From Membranipora membranacea (lineage: Eukaryota; Bryozoa; Gymnolaemata; Cheilostomatida; Membraniporidae), in the NCBI GenBank assembly GCA_914767715.1, contig OU612072.1, positions 20,338,001 to 20,398,000 of the forward strand: DNA of 60,000 bases, given 5' to 3'. Shown here piece after piece: positions 1 through 12,081 of the stretch. The notes under the pieces are model-generated. The model made no database searches. It worked only from the letters and a program-made list of their open reading frames with translations, and was not told the origin of the DNA. A program made the translations under genes and the position numbers. Position 1 is the stretch's first letter; the number at the start of each line of letters is the position of its first letter.

Positions 1-2130
1 AGTAGGTCAGAACTTAATGACACAACGGATGATATGTCGTTCTTTGCAAGTTCATGAGCCGCGCGAAAACAACCACCCCATTCATTCATCTTGAAATCTA
101 CATCAATCAAGCGTTTGCCTGTGAGTGATGAAAGTCAGTCACAAGTGAGACCTGGAGAAATAACCACTTTTGAGGTTTTCATATTGTGCGGCCTGGTATT
201 GGACTGTAAAACATTGCTTAAGCCGCGCGAAAACAACCACCCCCCCCCCCCCCCAAAGTGTCTTATAAAGATTATCTGTCAAAAAGTCTCGATCATAATG
301 GACCATGATTTGGCAGCCATAATGTGATTGTCATAAGGTGACTGTCTACCAAATTTCAGATTAGTAGGTCAGAACTTAATGACACAACGGATGATATGTT
401 GTTCTTTGCAAGTTCATGAGCCGCGCGAAAACGACCACCCCCTTCATTCATCTTGAAATCTACCTCAATCAAGAATTTGCCTGTGAGTGATGACAGTCAG
501 TCACAAGTGAGACCTGGAGAAATAACCACTTTTGAGGTTTTCATATTGTGCGGCCTGGTATTGCCCTGTAAAACATTGCTTAAGCCGCGCGAAAACAACC
601 ACCCCCCAAACTGTCTTATAAAGATTATCTGTCAAAAAGTCTCGATCATAATGGACCATGATTTGGCAGCCATAATGTGATTGTCATAAGGTGACTGTCT
701 ACCAAATTTCAGATTAGTAGGTTAGAAATTAATGACACAACGGATGATATGTCGTTCTTTGCAAGTTCATGAGCCGCGCGAAAACAACCACCCCATTCAT
801 TCATCTTGAAATCTACCTCAATCAAGAATTTGCCTGTGAGTGATGACAGTCAGTCACAAGTGAGACCTGGAGAAATAACCACTTTTGAGGTTTTCATATT
901 GTGCGGCCAGGTATTGGACTGTTAAACATTGCTTAAGCCGCGCGAAAACAACCACCCCCCCCCCCCCCAAAGTGTCTTATAAAGATGATCTGTCAAAAAG
1001 TCTCAATCATAATGAACCATGATTTGGCAACCATAATGTGATAGTCATAAGGTGACTGTGTACCAAATTTCAGAATAGTAGGTCAGAACTTAATGACACA
1101 ACGGATGATATGTTGTTCTTTGCAAGTTCATGAGCCGCGCGAAAACATCCACCCCATTCATTCATCTTGAAATCTACCTCAATCAAGAATTTGCCTTTGA
1201 GTGATGACAGTCAGTCACAAGTGAGACCTGGAGAAATAACCACTTTTGAGGTTTTCATATTGTGCGGCCTGGTATTGCCCTGTAAAACATTGCTCAAGCC
1301 ACGCAAAATCAACCACCCCCCAAGCTGTCTTATAAAGATTATCTGTCAAAAAGTCTCAAACGAAATTAACCATGATTTTCTAGCAATGATGTGATTGTCA
1401 TGAAGTGACTGTGTACCTAATTTTGGATTAAAAGGTTAGAAATTAATGACACAGCGGATGATATGTCGTTCTTTGCAAGTTAATGAGCCGCGCAAAAACA
1501 ACCACCCCATTCAGTCATCTTGAAATCTACCTCAATCAAGCATTTGCCTGTGAGTGATGAAAGTCAGTCACAAGTAAGACCTGGAGAAATAACCACTTTT
1601 GAGGTTTTCATATTGTGCGGCCTGATATTGCCCTGTAAAACATTGCTTAAGCTGCGCAAAAACAACCACCCCCCAAAGTGTCTTATAAAGATAATCTGTC
1701 AAAAAGTCTCAATCATAATTGACCATGATTTGGCAGCCATAATGTGATTCTCATAAGGTGACTGTGAACCAAATTTCAGATTAGTAGGTCAGAACTTAAT
1801 GACACAACGGATGATATGTCGTTCTTTGCAAGTTCATGAGCCGCGCGAAAACAACCACCCCATTCATTCATATTGAATTCTAACTCAATCAAGCATTTGC
1901 TTGTGAGTGATAAAAGTCAGTCACAAGTGAGACCTGGAGAAATAACGACTTTTGAGTTTTTCATATTGTGCCGCCTGGTATTGGACTGTAAAATATTGCT
2001 TAAGCCGCGCGAAAGCAACCACCCCCCAAGCTGTCTTATAAAGATTATCTGTCAAAAAGTCTCAAACGAAATGAAACATGATTTTCTAGCAATAATGTGA
2101 TTGTCATGAAGTGACTGTGTACCTAATTTT
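1..2130 (+). repeat. ~353-bp satellite array, forward arm
   Basis: Six head-to-tail units, at about 1-362, 363-715, 716-1076, 1077-1429, 1430-1782 and 1783-2130. Each starts near AGTAGGTCAGAACTTAATG, and the window opens inside the array. Every unit carries the motif CCGCGCGAAAACAACCACCC twice, about 160 bp apart; the second copy runs into a C-tract whose length varies from 6 to about 16 and explains most of the unit length differences. Most units keep a 75-codon open frame starting at TTG, not ATG. Unit 3 has lost it through a base change that creates TAA. Differences between units are scattered and often amino-acid changing, so I read this as young satellite DNA rather than a gene family. 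Confidence 0.93.
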
Positions 2131-2805
2131 CTATTTCTTCTATTGGTTTTTCATTTAAACTGACTTAACCTTTTCTTCAATTTGAAAACACTGAATCTTC
2201 AGTGTTCATTTAAATACCCGGGGAGCCCCTTTATGTACAAATAAGCTCAAACCGTAGTTTAAAACAATCAGTGTTTTCTGGAATTGTTGTCTAATATCAT
2301 ATCATCCGGTCATTCATAGGCCTGTGTAATGAGATATATGCAAAATTAAATTTATATAGATATTTGGGCTTGCAGTAGCACATACCTCTGTTATTCTTTA
2401 TTGGTATACTTTAAAGCCAACCTCTATAAATGAATAATACATAAATAAATACTCATTATTTTTCTTAGCACTACAAAACCTATATTGGTTCTCTCTGCTA
2501 ATTTGCTGGAACAGCTATACAAACAGTCAGGTTATCAATAATATTAGTCTGGATGGTGAAGCTGAAGCAGTGTTTGCCAATGAATACAAGCTGGCAGTTG
2601 CATATCAAAGAAATTCAGCTGCCATGAATTTTGGCATATTTATTCATTTAATGCTGAATGAAAAAATATTGAAATGGATGCGTTGCGATTTTCAATCATT
2701 CATTGCAGTTGTCTCCCAAAATAAAAGAGGAAACAACTTACAGTATGCTGCCATATGTGCTGTAATTCAAGGGATCTAACTGTGGAGTGAAAATATGACC
2801 ATTCT
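2131..2805. other. unique spacer between satellite arms
   Basis: AT-rich DNA separating the two oppositely oriented satellite arrays. It holds a 69-codon + strand open frame (2570-2779, non-ATG start) without any domain I recognise. A transcript crossing it would place the two arms as complementary strands of a long hairpin. Confidence 0.6.
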
Positions 2806-5242
2806 ATCTGAAATTTGGTATACATTCACCTCATGACAATCACATTATGGCTAGAAAATCATGGTTCATTCCGTTTAAGACATTTTCACAGATAATATAA
2901 GACAGCTTGGGAGGTGGTTGTATTCGCGCGGCTTAAGCAATAGTTTACAGTGCAATACCAGGCCGCACAATATGAAAAGCTCAAAAGTCATTATTTCTCC
3001 AGGTCTCACATGTGACTGACTTTCATCACTCACAGGCAAATGCTTGATTGAGGTAGATTTCAAGATGACTGAATGGGGTGGTTGTTTTCGCGCGACTCAT
3101 GAGCTTGCAAAGAACGACATGTCATCCGCTGTGTCATTAAGTTCTGACCTACTAATCTGAAATTTGGTACACAGTCACCTTATGACAATCACATTATGGC
3201 TGCCAAATCATGGTTCATTATGATTGAGACTTTTTGACATAAATAATCTTTATAAGACACTTTGGGGGGTGGTTGTTTTCACGCGGCTTAAGCAATATTT
3301 TACAGTCCAATACCAGGCGGCACAATATGAAAAACTCAAAAGTCGTTATTTCTCCAGGTCTCACATGTGACTGACTTTCATCACTCACAGGCAAATGCTT
3401 GATCGAGGTAGATTTCAAGATGACTGAATGGGGTGGTTGTTTTCGCGCGGCTCATGAACTTGCATAGAACGACATATCATCCGTTGTGTCATTAATTTCT
3501 AACCTTTTAATCCAAAATTGGGTACACAGTCACTTCATGACAATCATATTATTGCTAGAAAATCATTGTTCATTTCATTTGAGACTTTTTGACAGATAAT
3601 CTTCATAAGACAGCTTGGGCGGTGGTTGTTTATGCGCGGCTTAAGCAATGTTTTACAGTCCAATACCAGGCGGCACAATATGAAAAACTCAAAAGTTGTT
3701 ATTTCTCCAGGTCTCACATGTGACTGACTTTCATAATTCACAGGCAAATTCTTGATTGAAGTAGATTTCAAGATGACTGAATGGGGTGGTTGATTTCGTG
3801 CGGCTCATGAACTTGCAAAGAACGATATATCATCCGTTGTGTCATTAATTTCTAACCTACTAATCTGAAATTTAGTAGACAGTCACCTTATGACTATCAC
3901 ATTATGGTTGCCAAATCATGGTTCATTATGATTGAGACTTTTTGACAGATAATCTTTATAAGACACTTTGGGGGGGGGGGGGGGGGGTGGTTGTTTTCGT
4001 GCGGCTTAAGCAATGTTTTACAGTCCAATACCAGGCCGCACAGTATGAAAACCTCAAAAGTGGTTATTTCTCCAGGTCTCACTTGTGACTGACTGTCATC
4101 ACAAACAGGCAAATTCTGGATTGAGGTAGATTTCAAGATGAATGAATTGGGTGGTTGTTTTCGCGCGGCTCATGAACTTGCAAAGAACAACATATCATCC
4201 GTTGTGTCATTAAGTTCTGACCTACTAATCTGAAATTTGGTACACAGTCACCTTATGACAATCACATTATGGCTGCCAAATCATGGTTCATTATGATTGA
4301 GACTTTTTGACAGATAATCTTTATAAGACACTTTGGGGGTGGTTGTTTTCGCGCGGCTTAAGCAATGTTTTACAGTCCAATACCAGGCCGCACAATATGA
4401 AAACCTCAAAAGTGGTTATTTCTCCAGGTCTCACTTGTGACTGACTTTCATCACTCACAGGCAAACGCTTGATTGATGTAGATTTCAAGATGACTGAATG
4501 GGGTGGTTGTTTTCGCGCGACTCATGAGCTTGCAAAGAACGACATGTCATCCGCTGTGTCATTAAGTTCTGACCTACTAATCTGAGATTTGGTACACAGT
4601 CACCTTATGACAATCACATTATGGCTGCCAAATCATGGTTCATTATGATCGAGACTTTTTGACAGATAATCTTTATAAGACACTTTGGGGGGTGGTTGTT
4701 TTCACGCGGCTTAAGTAATATTTTACAGTCCAATACCAGGCGGCACAATATGAAAAACTCAAAAGTCGTTATTTCTCCAGGTCTCACATGTGACTGACTT
4801 TCATCACTCACAGGCAAATGCTTGATTGAGGTAGATTTTAAGATGACTGAATGGGGTGGTTATTTTCGCGCGGCTCATGAACTTGCAAAGAACGGCATAT
4901 CATCCGTTGTGTCATTAAGTTCTGACCTACTAATCTGAAATTTGGTACACAGTCACCTTATGATAATCGCATTATGGATGCAAAATCACGGTTCATTATG
5001 TTTGAGACTTCTTAACAGATATCTTTATAAGACAGCTTGGGGGTGGTTGTTTTCGCGCGGCTTAAGCAATATTTTACAGTGCAATACCCATCCTCACAAT
5101 ATGAAAAGCTCAAAAGTAATTACTTCTCCCGCTCACACTTGTGACTGACTGCCATCACTCCTAGGCAAATGCTTGACGGAGGTAGATTTTATGATGAATG
5201 AATGGGGTGGTTGTTTTCGCGCGGCTCATGAACCTGCAATGA
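2806..5242 (-). repeat. ~353-bp satellite array, reversed arm
   Basis: Seven units of the same satellite in the opposite orientation, at about 2806-3153, 3154-3508, 3509-3861, 3862-4226, 4227-4578, 4579-4931 and 4932-5242. The G-tract in unit 4 (near 3971-3987) is the longest. The last unit is the most diverged and stops just after the motif GTTGTTTTCGCGCGGCTCAT. Both arms share unit-specific variants, for example the 'ctagaaaatcat' and 'ctgccaaatcat' types, which suggests exchange between arms or one inversion of an existing array. Confidence 0.92.
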
Positions 5243-6067
5243 AAGTATGTGTGTTCTGTGATGTGGCAACTACACATCTATCCACTGTTGGCTTAGTGCA
5301 CCTTTCTTCGCAAACCAGACATCTCTAAATCATAGGAGCTTCAAATAACTAGTGTTTGTGAAAAATAGATCCCCAAAGTACCATATGAAAAAGAGGCTTT
5401 ATACACTCATTCAATGAGATACCACCACCATCCCCATGGTACAACTTTGGCCATCATAGTGGCAGCCAGAACATCATGGTATGCTCTACTTAGATGATCT
5501 GACCCATTTAGAATGGTGATAAACAGCTGGGCTCTCGATATGGACAGTCACAAATAGGGGGGACAGTTTACAATAGGGGGGGACGGTTTACAATAGGGGG
5601 GGACAGTTTACAATAGGGGGGGACAGTTGACAATAGGCCTGTTTTTATTGTAAAGTGTCCCCGGGACAGTTTACAATATTGTAAAGTGTCCCGGGGTTGT
5701 TTTCGCGCGGGGGACAGTTTACAATACTACACCGGTATTAAGCTGAAATGTGAAGGTGAATATTTCTCACCCTTATTTGATTTTTATATATAATAATGTG
5801 TACATAATATGTTTCATAAGTAAATGATGTAAACGACATTGTAGCAGGTAATTGATAGCTTGTTATCTAAAGTATAGAAATAATTTGTGAAAGCATTACA
5901 TAGTTCATGTCATTTTTTATGGGGAATGATTTAGCTGGTGAGCCTTGTAAAGTTTCATAATTTGATAATTCAAATTCAATTGTATGTGTTTCATTTTGAT
6001 GTATTTTTTTTTTAAACTTGTCTTTGCCTGTGCTATATTCGGATATTTCCTTGGTGTGGTTGAACAG
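5243..6067. other. intergenic DNA, no gene seen
   Basis: Between the satellite and the first exon of the + strand gene. Apart from the short G-rich array at 5557-5725 it is AT-rich without a convincing exon. The 5' end (promoter, signal-peptide exon) of the gene that follows was not found here. Confidence 0.5.
5557..5725. repeat. 19-bp GGGGGGACAGTTTACAATA array and palindrome
   Basis: Four contiguous 19-bp copies lie at 5557-5575, 5576-5594, 5595-5613 and 5614-5632. A near-perfect palindrome follows at 5647-5677 (ATTGTAAAGTGTCCC / GGGACAGTTTACAAT), then a partial copy, then TTGTTTTCGCGCGG, the hallmark motif of the neighbouring satellite, and a last half copy. The palindromic GGGGACAGTTTACAAT ends look like nested terminal repeats of a small DNA transposon. 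Confidence 0.85.
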
Positions 6068-6319
6068 GGCCTGGAGAAAAGTTCACATGGCTCAGATGGT
6101 CTTATGGAAAATTGCAAGAAATTGAAGATGATAAATGGGCTATTATAGATAAAGGTTCGCTGATGTTGAAAATCCATCCAAATATAGCAGTTTATGATGA
6201 AAACCTTGGTCCTGAAGATACACTGGGTTATCAACATTCAGGTTTTGTCATATGCCTTGCCTGGGAAATCACAACACAGACCCTCTACATTTCAAATTTA
6301 GTACCTACCCGCTATCCCT
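6068..6319 (+). CDS. ectodomain exon 1 of the membrane protein
   Basis: Eighty-four codons open between GAACAG (acceptor) and CCCTGTAAGT (donor). Residues such as WLRWSYG at the start and FVICLAWEITTQTLYISN near the end alternate hydrophobic and polar positions as in beta strands. The frame has no ATG of its own, so it is an internal exon. Confidence 0.6.
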
Positions 6320-9300
6320 GTAAGTATCAACTTTACACCTCAATCCAGGTCAGGAAGTTACATCGTTACGTTGAAAAGATTGGTGAATTAATTGAGTGTT
6401 GCTCGGCATAACTGCAAAATATCATAATTTTTCTTATGCCATTCTTGTTAGGGTTGTTCACAGTAGAGATGCCCTTAATAAATTGGACAAGCATTTTATA
6501 CTGAGTTATGAAAATAGTGAATCATATTATTGAATTAAGCACCTGAGCTGTTCTATGAGTGTTAGAATATGAGATTAAACCTAGCATAACTGTAGAAAAA
6601 TAAAACCCCTATGGTTCATTGCTACCCATGACCGTTACTAGATAATTAATACAAAGTGGTTTGCTCAGTGGTTGCCATGTTCTCTATTGATTAATTACTA
6701 TCTCTCTCTTCTCAAGTTTGCAGCATCAACGAAGTTAACCACAATTACCAGCAGTCCGATGAAAATATATGCTGTCATCCATGTTTTAAACGTGACTGTG
6801 CCCCCCGTGTATTACTCAATGATAGTGATGTGGTTTGGTATTCAGAAGCTCTTAAAGAGACAAAAAAAGGTACATTAACCTGCAGAATTCCCTCAGCTAG
6901 TATTCCATCCAATCCCAAACCCAGGCCTCAAACCACTAGGTGCATTTCCTTTAATTAGATATCTTATGTCTGTGACTTTTAACTGGGAGCATCTGGCTCA
7001 GACGCCTCACAACCACTCATTCCTATCAAACCAGAAAGCGGAAATTAGTCCCAACTTCTGATACTTAATTGTAGTAACAAACCTTGACATGAACTTTAAG
7101 TTCTAGAGCAGGAAAATCTTAAAATAACATATAGGAATTAACAAGCCAGCTTTTTAACTATTGTAAAATACACTAAAATTACTGGCTTTTAAAGACTTAT
7201 GTTACTATGCCGAATCTGGTGCAGAAATATTGCAGTAAAGAAATCATAAATGGATGGATTTCATTTTGCATCGGTGAGGCCTTTATTTCAATTCAAGTAG
7301 AGATGTTGATTCAAAACTATATAAGGATATTTGTGTAGGTAGTTCGCATGCGATTGTTTACTCAACATGAAATTCTTTGTTTGAAATAAGCCAGGCAAAA
7401 TGAATATTTAGTTTACAGCTGCATCTGAAGGACTGCATGATACACTTTCTTATTATACTCATTCTCCAACACAAAAGTTTCATTTGCATTTTCTTTGTAT
7501 ATGGACAATAATCGCAATTGGTATTGATCAGTTATTGAATTTCAGTGTCACGCTATGAGGTTATGTCATGGCGTACATCGTTTAATTTCGAGTTTAGACT
7601 TCTTTGATCATATGGATGGAGAAACCCAAATAATAGATTATGGCGAGATATGACCTTAACTATTCTATGCTAAAATCCAACTTGAGTTTAAACCACCGCT
7701 ACAACTCAAACAAATATGTGCTTATTGAGTTCTATATGGCTCAAAGACTCAATTTTTTTAGGCTCAAATATCGAAATTGTCACCTAATAGGAAAATATTC
7801 GTCCGAACTGATCCTAAAAATCAGGTTATGAAATCAATACACCTGGTGATGACATCATTATTGTCAACTAGTAAAGTGGGAACCATTTCACTCTGTCCGC
7901 AGCTTATTGTCTTCACACCCTGATTTGGCGAACAGTTTGTGCAAATTGTTTGCTGATTAGGTGACAATGCCAAGATTACAGCCTCAAATCTCGAGTTTTG
8001 AGCTATACAGAATTCAATAATAGTGGCTTAAATATGCAAAAAAAGCTATTGATAAATTAAAGGTATTTCAACGCCCTTAAACTGATTAGAATTACTACTA
8101 CATGCTAGCTGAGAGCACATCTCGGGTACCATCACATACTTTAGCCTGTTTGGGTGTTTAAAAGTGCAGACAGTTTAACTGCATTTTATTACGTGATTCA
8201 GAAAAACCAGAGCTTTAGTTTGAGCAATTGTTTTGCTAATTTGGAAATTGATACGGCTATACCAAACATGGTAAGTTGGACTGACACATTTTAACTGTTT
8301 TGATGGCTGCTAGTCATCATATTGAAGACTTTGATAGTGATTTGATACATTGGGGAAACTGAATCTAATGATTACGTGGATGAGATCCTGAATGAAATTT
8401 CGGATGTCTTTTCTTTTCAGGTTTGGTTTACTGCCACGAGAAAAAGTTTAAATCGAATTTTGCAAGCTCGCTTAATTGCGGCGTGCGTGCAGGCAATGGA
8501 CTTTATAAAAGCAATGATAGCTACCCTTATGGCATACGTGTTTATGAGACTCCTTTCTCTCATAAAGTAGAACAAAAAGGATGTGATGTTATAACTCATG
8601 AGTCACATATTTCACCTATGCTTGGTAGGTGGTAAGCATATAATGCTACATTACTATTCTGGTTGATTTTGCCAATTCATCAATGAAACCCTATCTCATG
8701 AAATACTTTTGACTTGGAGAACTGAATATTTGCATGTGGGCGTTCTTACTAGAGATTATTTTGATGTTTACAAACATATCAGACAGAACATACAATTGTC
8801 AATTATCATCTCTGTTACTGTAGATGAACTGTGTTTTTACCGAAAAAAAGTCTGCGTAATATATTTTTTGTCTTAGGGACCATCAACTTCAACAGAAATA
8901 ACGAGGTAACATCAATTACCATCAAAAATCTTGAGTCATAAAAATGTTCAGAGTTCAACATTCTGTTTCAGTTCCAGAGATCATGTATGAGGAGTGTTCA
9001 ATAACACTTGAGCCTGGAGAGTATATCCTTAATGATACGAACATCAGGCCTGCAGATAATCTTGCTGAAGCCCATTGGTATTAAACTAAATTGGGCCAAC
9101 CATTCCATCATTATGGTGAGCATGAATAGACCTAGCCTGTCTCAACATGCTTTGTTCGGTGGAGGGGTAGAACAAAGTTTGTCCACTCTTGCGCTGCTCG
9201 ATGTCGAGCAGCTGATATTAAATATAGTCTTCTCTTGCGAATTGGTAGATAATTTCTATACCACACTAATCAATTTGTATGGGCAAACGAAGTTGTATTC

Positions 9301-12081
9301 CCGAAAGACATCTGCGTTTTCCTATACAAATTGATCCGTGTGATAAAGATGTTATGTACCCAGTCGCAAGAGAAGACAGTATTTATTATCGGCTGCTTGA
9401 CATTCATCAGTGCAAGGGTTGACAAGCTCTCCCCCCCACACCGAACAAAGCTTGTTAAGACAGGCTAGAAGAGACCATCCAATTCGATAGACAGTTTTCT
9501 GAGCTCTGATTTATGCATCAACTTGGAGTTGCCCTCTCTCCAGTTTGGTAATTTTAACCCACGCCGCATAGGAAAAACTTGTTGAAAGAGGGTTATCTTG
9601 AAAACCGCTAATGTAAAGATAAAAATGAATCAGAATCTGCACCATTGAAAACCCTGGCAGGGTTTCCAAATCATTGGAGGCTTGAATATTGATCAATCTT
9701 AATTTTAGTGACGAAATTCATGTAAAATTCTGCCAAATTGTCCGCAAAACAGCCAGAAAATGCTATAACTGACTATCCAAATATTAAAATTATTTCCCAA
9801 ATTATGTCCATATGAGTGTTCAATGGTGCAGATTCTGAATCAAAAATCATTTTTATCCTACCTTAAGCGGCTCTCAAGATAAGCCTCTTTCAGCACGTTT
9901 TTCCTATGTGAATTGTGTGTTAAAAGTAATTAAACTGGAGAGAGGACAACTTCAAATTGAGGCCTACATTCGAGCTCAGAAATTGTCTATTGCATTAATC
10001 TTAACATTCACTAATTGGCAAGCTTAGGAAAGAGCTTCAAAAAGTCCAATAAGTTTGGTGTTAGAGCTTTTATTGTGCCTCCCCATTTTTGTTTACATAT
10101 TGAACGTCTCATTTACTTTAGAGAACCAAGGCAAGATTTTGAATGACCTATAGACACAGATGAAACCAGGGTCTTTAAAAAAATTTAGATTCTGTTTCAA
10201 GTGTTCACAACCACTAAGGTTGGCTCCCTTGATGATCTACAATATAAAAAAATTTATTTAACCTTTTGGTAAAGCTACTGGTTTCATCTGTGTCCATAGG
10301 CCAGTCAAAAGTTTGCAATGCTGCTCTTAATTAACTGAGAGCTTCAAAATGATATGAAATATGGGGCGGCGCAACTGTAGCTTCAACTTTGCATAATGTC
10401 AAACAGGATGTCAATAATACCATAATCGTGTCTGGAAATATTTTTAAGGTCTTTGCATATAAAGCCACTTTGATTAATTATCGAGCACACAGGAACTTGA
10501 TAGAACAAGATGCCCACAAGTTAATTAAAAGAACCTGTTCAACTCTGCAGTTGCTTGTCTATCTTTTGTGCTCAATTGTTATTAAAATAGCTTGGTATGG
10601 TAAATCTTACAAAACAGTTGTTATGTTTACAAAATGTCTTCTTAAACTACTGTTGCCACGCAGGGAAATGTATGTTTTTTGATATTTTAATAGCCCAAAA
10701 CTTGAAAATATCAGGCCGCAATCTCAGCATTGTCACATAATGGGCAAATAATTTGCACAAACTCATCTTCAAAATAAGGGTACAAGATTAATTATGTAGC
10801 TGATATAATGCCGTAGTTACCTTCATATACATAAAAATATTGATGCCATGACCAAGTGCGTCATATTAGTATCCCGATTTTAACAATCAGTTTGTGTACA
10901 ATATATGCCAATTAGTTGACTATGCTGAGATTGAAGCCTCGAATAGTTTTCTTTGAGCTAAACAGAATTGAAAATGCACAAATTTTCTTTTATGGACAGC
11001 AGCAGCCTACAAACATCGTTTCGGATATTGACTATGATTGGTAACTGATGGTAGATTTCAAATCATTTCAGCAACTAATAGAAATCAGTACAACATCATG
11101 TGCTCAGATCAAACACAAACCACCTAAACATGAGCTATATCTAAAGTCCTAAATGTGGTGTGGTATCTCTTGTCTGTCAGACACTCTCTATAATTCAAGA
11201 TAGTAATGTGACATTGATGTCTTTATGGCAACATACAAGGAATTTTCTAAGTTCTAAGAACACTGATCAATCTGTATTCAGGAAGAAACCTTTCAGTCGA
11301 CTCACCAAATAATAGCTTGAAGGAAACACAAATATTGTACTGTTCGGAACTTGGAAAAACAAAGCTTAATTGTGTAAAAGTGAAGGCCAAGTTTGCCGTG
11401 GAAGTGGAATCCATGACAACTGACAATGGCAAGTTTGTGACAGATGAAGAAGCGATGACAACCGATGGAACAGGCAAAGGCGGTAATATGGAATTTGTGT
11501 TTTCATGAATACTTGTTTACACCCCAAAAAACATGAGTAATGACTCAACAAAACAATTACCTGAATATGATAAGCATCTGTTAACTCTGTCATGTCAGAA
11601 TTGCTGACTTTACAGCTTTTTACTGATCTCCTTGATGTTTGCCATGTACATTATGGTGACAAGAGCAATGTTTGAATCTTTGTTAATATGAATCAAGTTG
11701 ACAATGAGACTTGTTATACCAAAATGATGTAGGTATTGTATGAAGTTATTTTCTTGAACAGGAATAAGCACTGCAACGACTATAGCCATCACACTGGTAC
11801 TGATTGCTCTGGTGGTTGGAACAGCTGTCCTTTTGGCTGTGAAATATAGATCAAATGGGGCTAAGGCACGACGTGGCCAGATTAAACCGAAGACAAGGGC
11901 AGCTTTTGAACCCAAAAACAATACCCACCCTGATAAAAAAAGGAGTCGATTGTCCAAAGACAAAAAAGGAAGGTCAAGTACAACCACCAAATTTGCTTGG
12001 CAAGCTGATCAACCTCACCGAAAAGGAAGGAGTAAGACGCCTGGAGAAAGCAAAGGAAAATCATCAAAGCTCAATCACTAA
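6068..12081 (+). CDS. single-pass membrane protein gene, Cys-containing ectodomain
   Basis: A spliced gene I do not recognise. Proposed exons: 6068-6319, 6717-6869, 8421-8624, 8972-9077, 11282-11482 and 11762-12081 (TAA). All have AG/GT borders. Exons 1, 2, 3 and 5 are multiples of three in length and enter and leave in phase 1, the pattern of extracellular modules. The reading frame stays open across joins 1-2, 2-3, 3-4 and 5-6. Join 4-5 does not fit (exon 4 ends in phase 2), so an exon is missing, exon 4 is optional or its donor is wrong; exon 3 to exon 5 would fit. Exon 2 needs the acceptor CTCAAG at 6716. Exon 2 holds a CxxC-like cluster (ENICCHPCFKRDC). The last exon encodes a transmembrane helix and a basic tail. 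The first coding exon with a signal peptide was not found. An Ig-like or other beta-sandwich ectodomain is possible but not shown. Confidence 0.6.
8421..8624 (+). CDS. ectodomain exon 3 of the membrane protein
   Basis: Acceptor TTTTCAG at 8420 and donor CTTGGTAGGT at 8624. It encodes 68 residues with Cys at about residues 5, 19 and 51, and joins in frame to the exon ending at 6869. A second possible donor lies seven bases downstream (TGGTAAGC) but would change the phase. Confidence 0.6.
8972..9077 (+). CDS. ectodomain exon 4, frame exit uncertain
   Basis: Starts after GTTTCAG and reads PEIMYEECSITLEPGEY and on, joining exon 3 in frame. Its only good donor (CATTGGTATT) leaves phase 2, unlike the phase-1 exons around it, so this exon may be optional or followed by an unrecognised small exon. 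Confidence 0.45.
9133..9467. mobile_element. 335-bp MITE with TAGCCTGTCT ends
   Basis: The ends are TAGCCTGTCTCAACATGC and, inverted, GCTTGTTAAGACAGGCTA. The inner sequence continues as imperfect inverted repeats (for example CTTCTCTTGCGA / TCGCAAGAGAAG). A TA at each border fits a Tc1/mariner-like TA target duplication. It lies in an intron of the membrane protein gene. A 58-bp derivative of the same family sits at 13957-14019. No coding capacity. Confidence 0.82.
9487..9990. mobile_element. ~500-bp foldback element
   Basis: Two arms of roughly 180-190 bp (about 9487-9680 and 9815-9990) are imperfect reverse complements, from ATAGACAGTTTTCTGAGCTC to GAGCTCAGAAATTGTCTAT. The centre is unpaired. 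It contains GGAGTTGCCCTCTCTC, a motif seen at several other places in the window. No target duplication is obvious. Confidence 0.75.
10137..10310. mobile_element. 174-bp MITE
   Basis: Terminal inverted repeats of about 33 bp with three mismatches; the shared core is GACACAGATGAAACCAG, mirrored as CTGGTTTCATCTGTGTC. The interior is AT-rich and non-coding. It is intronic in the membrane protein gene. Confidence 0.8.
11282..11482 (+). CDS. juxtamembrane exon 5
   Basis: Acceptor TATTCAG, donor GGCGGTAATA. It encodes 67 residues with two Cys and a Ser/Thr/Gly-rich end (MTTDGTGKGG) that leads directly into the membrane helix of the next exon. The phase-1 junction is exact. Confidence 0.65.
11762..12081 (+). 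CDS. transmembrane helix and basic cytoplasmic tail
   Basis: After TTGAACAG the frame gives a ~24-residue hydrophobic helix (core IAITLVLIALVVGTAVLLAV) followed at once by KYRS and about 75 residues rich in Lys, Arg, Ser and Thr, ending in TAA. This is the topology of a type I membrane protein with its tail inside the cell. I see no ITAM, kinase or SH2-type signature; the many basic/Ser clusters could be phosphorylation or membrane-binding sites (inference). Confidence 0.72.

Noticed and set aside
91-4817. A family of ~75-residue proteins repeated through the satellite
   Set aside because: The frames start at TTG, not ATG, contain the variable C-tract, are broken in some units, and differ by mostly amino-acid-changing substitutions. 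They simply follow from a young tandem repeat with a chance open frame.
5557-5632. CRISPR-like array of 19-bp repeats
   Set aside because: The copies are contiguous with no spacers and the surroundings are clearly eukaryotic.
6672-6878. 68-codon frame over exon 2 of the membrane protein
   Set aside because: The alternative frame joins exon 1 with the acceptor CTCAAG, keeps a Cys cluster and leads in frame into exon 3. This one is a shadow that stops just past the donor.
8879-8907. 29-nt micro-exon of the membrane protein gene (TCTTAG ... AACGAGGTAAC)
   Set aside because: Its exit phase does not match the next exon, whereas exon 8421-8624 joins 8972-9077 directly in frame.
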